A stretch of 47,120 nt of DNA, from the IMG/VR virus record IMGVR_UViG_3300042010_000067, positions 1 through 47,120 of that record; one strand, 5' to 3'. Shown here piece by piece: positions 44,955-47,120 of this stretch. The first letter of the stretch is position 1, and every line of letters begins with the position of its first letter. The notes beneath the pieces were generated by a model, which did not search any database, was not told the origin of the DNA, and saw only the letters and a program-made list of their open reading frames with translations. The DNA is from a virus. Position numbers and translations under genes: made by a program.

Positions 44955-45145
44955 CCTTTCCGGTAGCGATACGCTTCGAAGCCGGCGGCGGCGAGCGGTA
45001 AGCCTTCTGTCCAGTCTTCACCTTGGGCCATGAGGGCTGAGAGGATGTGGTGTGAAAAAGCAGGATCATCAGGAGCTTCGCAGATCACTTCGTCGTGTAC
45101 GGTTACGACGATCTCCAGGCCTGATTCAAACTCTACGGGCGCCAT
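44951..45145 (-). CDS. DNA polymerase I-like, C-terminal piece with motif C
   Basis: A protein of 64 residues starting [25 protein letters not shown] (H17-D18-E19) is motif C of family A polymerases, with a catalytic Asp that binds metal; the rest (SALMAQGEDWTEGLPLAAAGFEAYRY) is the normal C-terminus. It lies in the -1 frame relative to the middle part and overlaps it by 13 bases. CGAGGAT with GAGG 8 bases before the ATG could serve as a ribosome binding site. Either it is made as a separate small subunit, or ribosomal frameshifting or a sequencing error joins it to the middle part. Confidence 0.8.
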   Translation of the reverse strand: MAPVEFESGLEIVVTVHDEVICEAPDDPAFSHHILSALMAQGEDWTEGLPLAAAGFEAYRYRKG

Positions 45146-46944
45146 GCTTCGATCCTCGGCATTGAGTGGGCGAGTACATCCCTCGCAACTGCTTGTGTAG
45201 TGTTTTCCGCCAATTTCCCAGAATATGTGCGCAATCTTTCCCATTTTCGGGAATATTGATTAATACCCATAAACGTGATTTGCCCATCGTCCTCAACGCG
45301 AGGCGACGGATAGCAGAGGTAACGCCCGCTCGGCAACATGACGCGAAGCCAAGCACCGTCGCGGCGTACCTTATGCATCCGACAGGTCAACGTCTGCCCC
45401 GGATTGTTGATCGCGTTTCTGCAGGCGTTCTCCAGCTCTTTCCAGTAGCTAGCCACGTTAGGGTGCGCCTCCCGCCACAGGCGCTTGAAGCTATCGCACA
45501 CGATGAACGCCTGATCGCTAAGACCGTACTGGCTCTTACCCTGGCCGAGCTGCCACTCAAGGAAGCCGGCCGCTTCATCAAGCGTCGATTTGGGAATCGT
45601 GCTAACCGCCTTCTCGGCCATTGCTTCCAAGTCGATGTTGAATGCCAGCGAAAAGGTAATAAAGGCACCTACGCCGCCGGCATATCCGCAATTGTGAGCG
45701 ATCAGCGGGCCGCGGTCAGAGAGAATCGAGAAGCAGTTCCTCGGCCCGCAGAAGGCGATGTCGTAAGTCTCGATTTTCAGCTTCGAGTCGCATGATGGTT
45801 TTCTGCATGGTTCCGATTTTTCTTCGGTTCTGTGCGTTTTCGGTTCGAGTGATGAACCGCAGGTTGCCTGGCTCGTACCCTTTGTTAACGTCTTCTCGAT
45901 CCAGTTCGTAAGACGCGATATCCCAGTTTTCCAGGGTGACGATGTAGGCGAGGAAAGCTCGCCGGTCTTCACGCCAAGGTCCATGGACGTGAATGCCTCG
46001 ACCCCCGTAGTTTTTGTACCCGCCGTCCTTTGGGTTGTGGCAACGATTAATGCAGGCGGATATACGGCCCAACAAGCGGCGCCGATGATCGTCTGAAGGC
46101 ACGATGTCAGCGTATGCCCAGTAGTTTTTACGCCAGTGGCCCGCTTTCTTTTTGGCGCAGGAATTACACCGGGTCGATTTCCCTTTACGCAAGTTGTAGT
46201 CGTAAACGTGATGAGGTTCCGCCCCGCATGAGCACTGGACGGTAAGAATCCCCGACGGACCTCCGGCCGGCCCGAGGTTGTGTCCGACAACGGTAAGCTC
46301 TTCGAACCGGTCTCCAATGCTTGGCAAAGGTATTTTTCGTTTGAAACGAGTTCCGCGACCGGCTTCCATGTTTGCCGGGTTTTGATTAAATGATCCGGCG
46401 TTGCCAGAATGCCGGCGACACGTACAACCGGCTTCACACCTCTCCGAACCAAACCCTGATGTCTTACCCACTCTTCACCATCCCATAACTGAACGTCTGT
46501 AGTTACATCCCGAATGGCAATGTATCCTTTCTCCTTCGTCAGTACTAGGGTGTCGCCGCCCAGGCAAGCCAGTTCCATGGTCTTGCCGATCTGCCGCATC
46601 ATGCCGTCAACTTCATCGACGCTTACGCCGAACGCCTTCGCGTAGGCGAGCTTGTACAGGTCAGAGCCAAGCGTCACCGGATCACCCTTAGCGTTAAGCT
46701 CTACAGGAACAGGCGTACCGGCTAAGGCAGCGGCTCGCAGCTCGTCTCCGCTATACCAGCGTCCGTCTAGTCCCATCTGCGTGTCATACTCACGGAACGC
46801 CTGGAGCTTCCATTCTTCGCCGGCTAACCACGCTAGCACTCGGCCCTCAATATTTGACAAATCTGCTATAACCAGTTTCTTTTTAGAAGGTGCGGTTATA
46901 AGACCGCGAACCGCGCTGCTGCACGCTTCCATCACCGTTGTCAT
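45133..46944 (-). CDS. DNA polymerase I-like, palm and fingers part, with intein
   Basis: A protein of 603 residues before splicing and 311 after. Motif A is [12 protein letters not shown] (about 24-35); motif [21 protein letters not shown], is split by an intein (residues 127-418) between Ala126 and Cys419. The thumb and later parts run to [20 protein letters not shown], then the frame stops at WRP. Motif C lies in the next frame. The start ATGA overlaps the stop of the exonuclease part, with GGAAG 7 bases upstream. After splicing the conserved O-helix is restored exactly. Confidence 0.9.
   Translation of the reverse strand: MTTVMEACSSAVRGLITAPSKKKLVIADLSNIEGRVLAWLAGEEWKLQAFREYDTQMGLDGRWYSGDELRAAALAGTPVPVELNAKGDPVTLGSDLYKLAYAKAFGVSVDEVDGMMRQIGKTMELACLGGDTLVLTKEKGYIAIRDVTTDVQLWDGEEWVRHQGLVRRGVKPVVRVAGILATPDHLIKTRQTWKPVAELVSNEKYLCQALETGSKSLPLSDTTSGRPEVRRGFLPSSAHAGRNLITFTTTTCVKGNRPGVIPAPKRKRATGVKTTGHTLTSCLQTIIGAACWAVYPPALIVATTQRTAGTKTTGVEAFTSMDLGVKTGELSSPTSSPWKTGISRLTNWIEKTLTKGTSQATCGSSLEPKTHRTEEKSEPCRKPSCDSKLKIETYDIAFCGPRNCFSILSDRGPLIAHNCGYAGGVGAFITFSLAFNIDLEAMAEKAVSTIPKSTLDEAAGFLEWQLGQGKSQYGLSDQAFIVCDSFKRLWREAHPNVASYWKELENACRNAINNPGQTLTCRMHKVRRDGAWLRVMLPSGRYLCYPSPRVEDDGQITFMGINQYSRKWERLRTYSGKLAENTTQAVARDVLAHSMPRIEAWRP
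45691..46566 (-). other. Intein in polymerase motif B
   Basis: The intein spans 292 residues. It starts with Cys1 in [14 protein letters not shown] (block A). Block B is [13 protein letters not shown], with the conserved T-x-x-H. Blocks F and G read [16 protein letters not shown], then RGPLIAHN, ending with His-Asn before Cys+1 of the C-extein. All residues needed for class 1 splicing (Cys1, block B Thr and His, penultimate His, Asn, Cys+1) are present. The middle (about residues 205-390) has no LAGLIDADG or HNH pattern in this frame and is rich in Thr, Ser and Lys. It is the shadow of the endonuclease frame, kept free of stops. Confidence 0.92.
45716..46471 (-). CDS. HNH homing endonuclease nested out of frame in the intein gene
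   Basis: A frame of 251 residues from GTG at 46471, offset -1 relative to the intein frame. The conserved part begins at about residue 43 ([16 protein letters not shown]), so an ATG at 46369 giving 217 residues may be the true start; neither has a strong ribosome binding site. The order is: a strand region, then a zinc ribbon (VQCSCG and CNSC), then the HNH domain: [32 protein letters not shown], and [19 protein letters not shown] with TENAQNRRK. This is the I-HmuI-like HNH pattern of phage homing enzymes. A C-terminal helix with heptads follows. It probably drives homing of the intein or its own gene into intein-free polymerase genes. Confidence 0.87.
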   Translation of the reverse strand: MGKTSGFGSERCEAGCTCRRHSGNAGSFNQNPANMEAGRGTRFKRKIPLPSIGDRFEELTVVGHNLGPAGGPSGILTVQCSCGAEPHHVYDYNLRKGKSTRCNSCAKKKAGHWRKNYWAYADIVPSDDHRRRLLGRISACINRCHNPKDGGYKNYGGRGIHVHGPWREDRRAFLAYIVTLENWDIASYELDREDVNKGYEPGNLRFITRTENAQNRRKIGTMQKTIMRLEAENRDLRHRLLRAEELLLDSL

Positions 46945-47120
46945 ACGAGATCTTCCGCATCTGCTTTAAGGGCTTCGATCCATAGATCGATTTCTTTGTT
47001 TTTGATCGTAGGACGGGGGCAGTTTTGCAATTGTAAAAGCCGGCCCGCCCACCGGCCAGTGCGCAGAGCGCCACAGAAGGCCGCTGTGCCGCGCATACGT
47101 CCGTCGCTGCTAGAACCCGA
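46941..47120 (-). CDS. DNA polymerase exonuclease part, 3' end of gene
   Basis: This is the end of the 357-residue protein that starts at 1021. It includes [31 protein letters not shown] and the end [13 protein letters not shown], then the stop at 46941-46943. Bases 46994-47120 repeat 1-127, so only 46941-46993 are unique here. In single-chain relatives this linker continues into the polymerase domain. Confidence 0.88.
   Translation of the reverse strand, partial: SGSSSDGRMRGTAAFCGALRTGRWAGRLLQLQNCPRPTIKNKEIDLWIEALKADAEDLV
46994..47120. repeat. Terminal direct repeat, right copy (assembly overlap)
   Basis: Exact copy of 1-127; see the left copy. The unique genome is 1-46993. Confidence 0.93.

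Noticed and set aside
44951-46944. Canonical -1 slippery heptamer at the polymerase splits
   Set aside because: I read the bases before both junctions in frame and found no XXXYYYZ site; near matches such as GGAAAAC do not fit.
46883-47074. Third minus-strand frame across the polymerase junction (63 codons)
   Set aside because: It overlaps both polymerase parts; the exonuclease frame and the middle frame explain the sequence better.
1-47120. CRISPR array, integrase, CI-like repressor or transposase
   Set aside because: No regular repeat-spacer pattern and no protein with such motifs was seen on either strand.

Overview
The window is one complete circular assembly of a tailed-phage genome. 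The first 127 bases (1-127) recur exactly as the last 127 (46994-47120), so the unique genome is 46,993 bp, opened inside the DNA polymerase region. Head, tail and lysis genes are those of a siphovirus with an HK97-type capsid: terminase, protease-capsid fusion, HK97-type portal, connector proteins, long tail tape measure and a -1 frameshifted tail chaperone. The replication set (DUF2815 SSB, DUF2800 nuclease, family A polymerase, VRR-NUC, SNF2 helicase, primase-helicase) resembles lytic siphoviruses of Gram-negative bacteria such as Enc34-like phages. A spanin pair, GH19 endolysin, lipoproteins and CsrA-like and Rmf-like proteins point to a gammaproteobacterial host, perhaps Pseudomonas; the host is inference. 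I found no integrase or CI-type repressor.

Two divergent transcription units start near 12.05 kb. The leftward unit runs 12010 to 1, crosses the junction and continues 47120 to 41019. It holds many small tightly coupled early genes (mostly 4-base ATGA overlaps), zinc-ribbon proteins, a lipoprotein, the CsrA-like and Rmf-like proteins, then the nuclease, SSB, polymerase, helicase and VRR-NUC. Internal promoters lie near 9.8, 6.9, 3.6, 44.9 and 42.8 kb. The rightward unit starts with a Cro/YdaS-like regulator and the primase-helicase, passes an iteron-rich region at 14.75-14.97 kb (possible origin), then HNH endonuclease, terminase, capsid, portal, connectors, tail, tail fiber and tailspike, tail tip and lysis genes. 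The units meet tail to tail at 41019-41035.

The most unusual region is the polymerase. The enzyme is spread over three consecutive reading frames: a 3'-5' exonuclease part (1021 down to 46941 across the junction), a palm/fingers part (45133-46944), and a 64-residue piece with catalytic motif C (44951-45145). The middle part contains an intein of 292 residues inserted exactly in motif B. Inside the intein gene, in a different frame, lies an HNH homing endonuclease gene, so the DNA encodes two proteins at once for about 650-750 bases. Two more freestanding HNH genes (20349-20987 and 27464-28138) sit among the virion genes.

A second accessory region (24349-26880) sits among the head-tail joining genes. 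It holds a DUF115/MptE-like protein, a GT9-like glycosyltransferase and a SAM methyltransferase, and two tRNA-like structures, each followed by a terminator. Other points of interest are a strong internal ribosome binding site in the protease-capsid fusion, an E3-binding-like domain in a small head-region protein, and several membrane microproteins of 22-46 residues.
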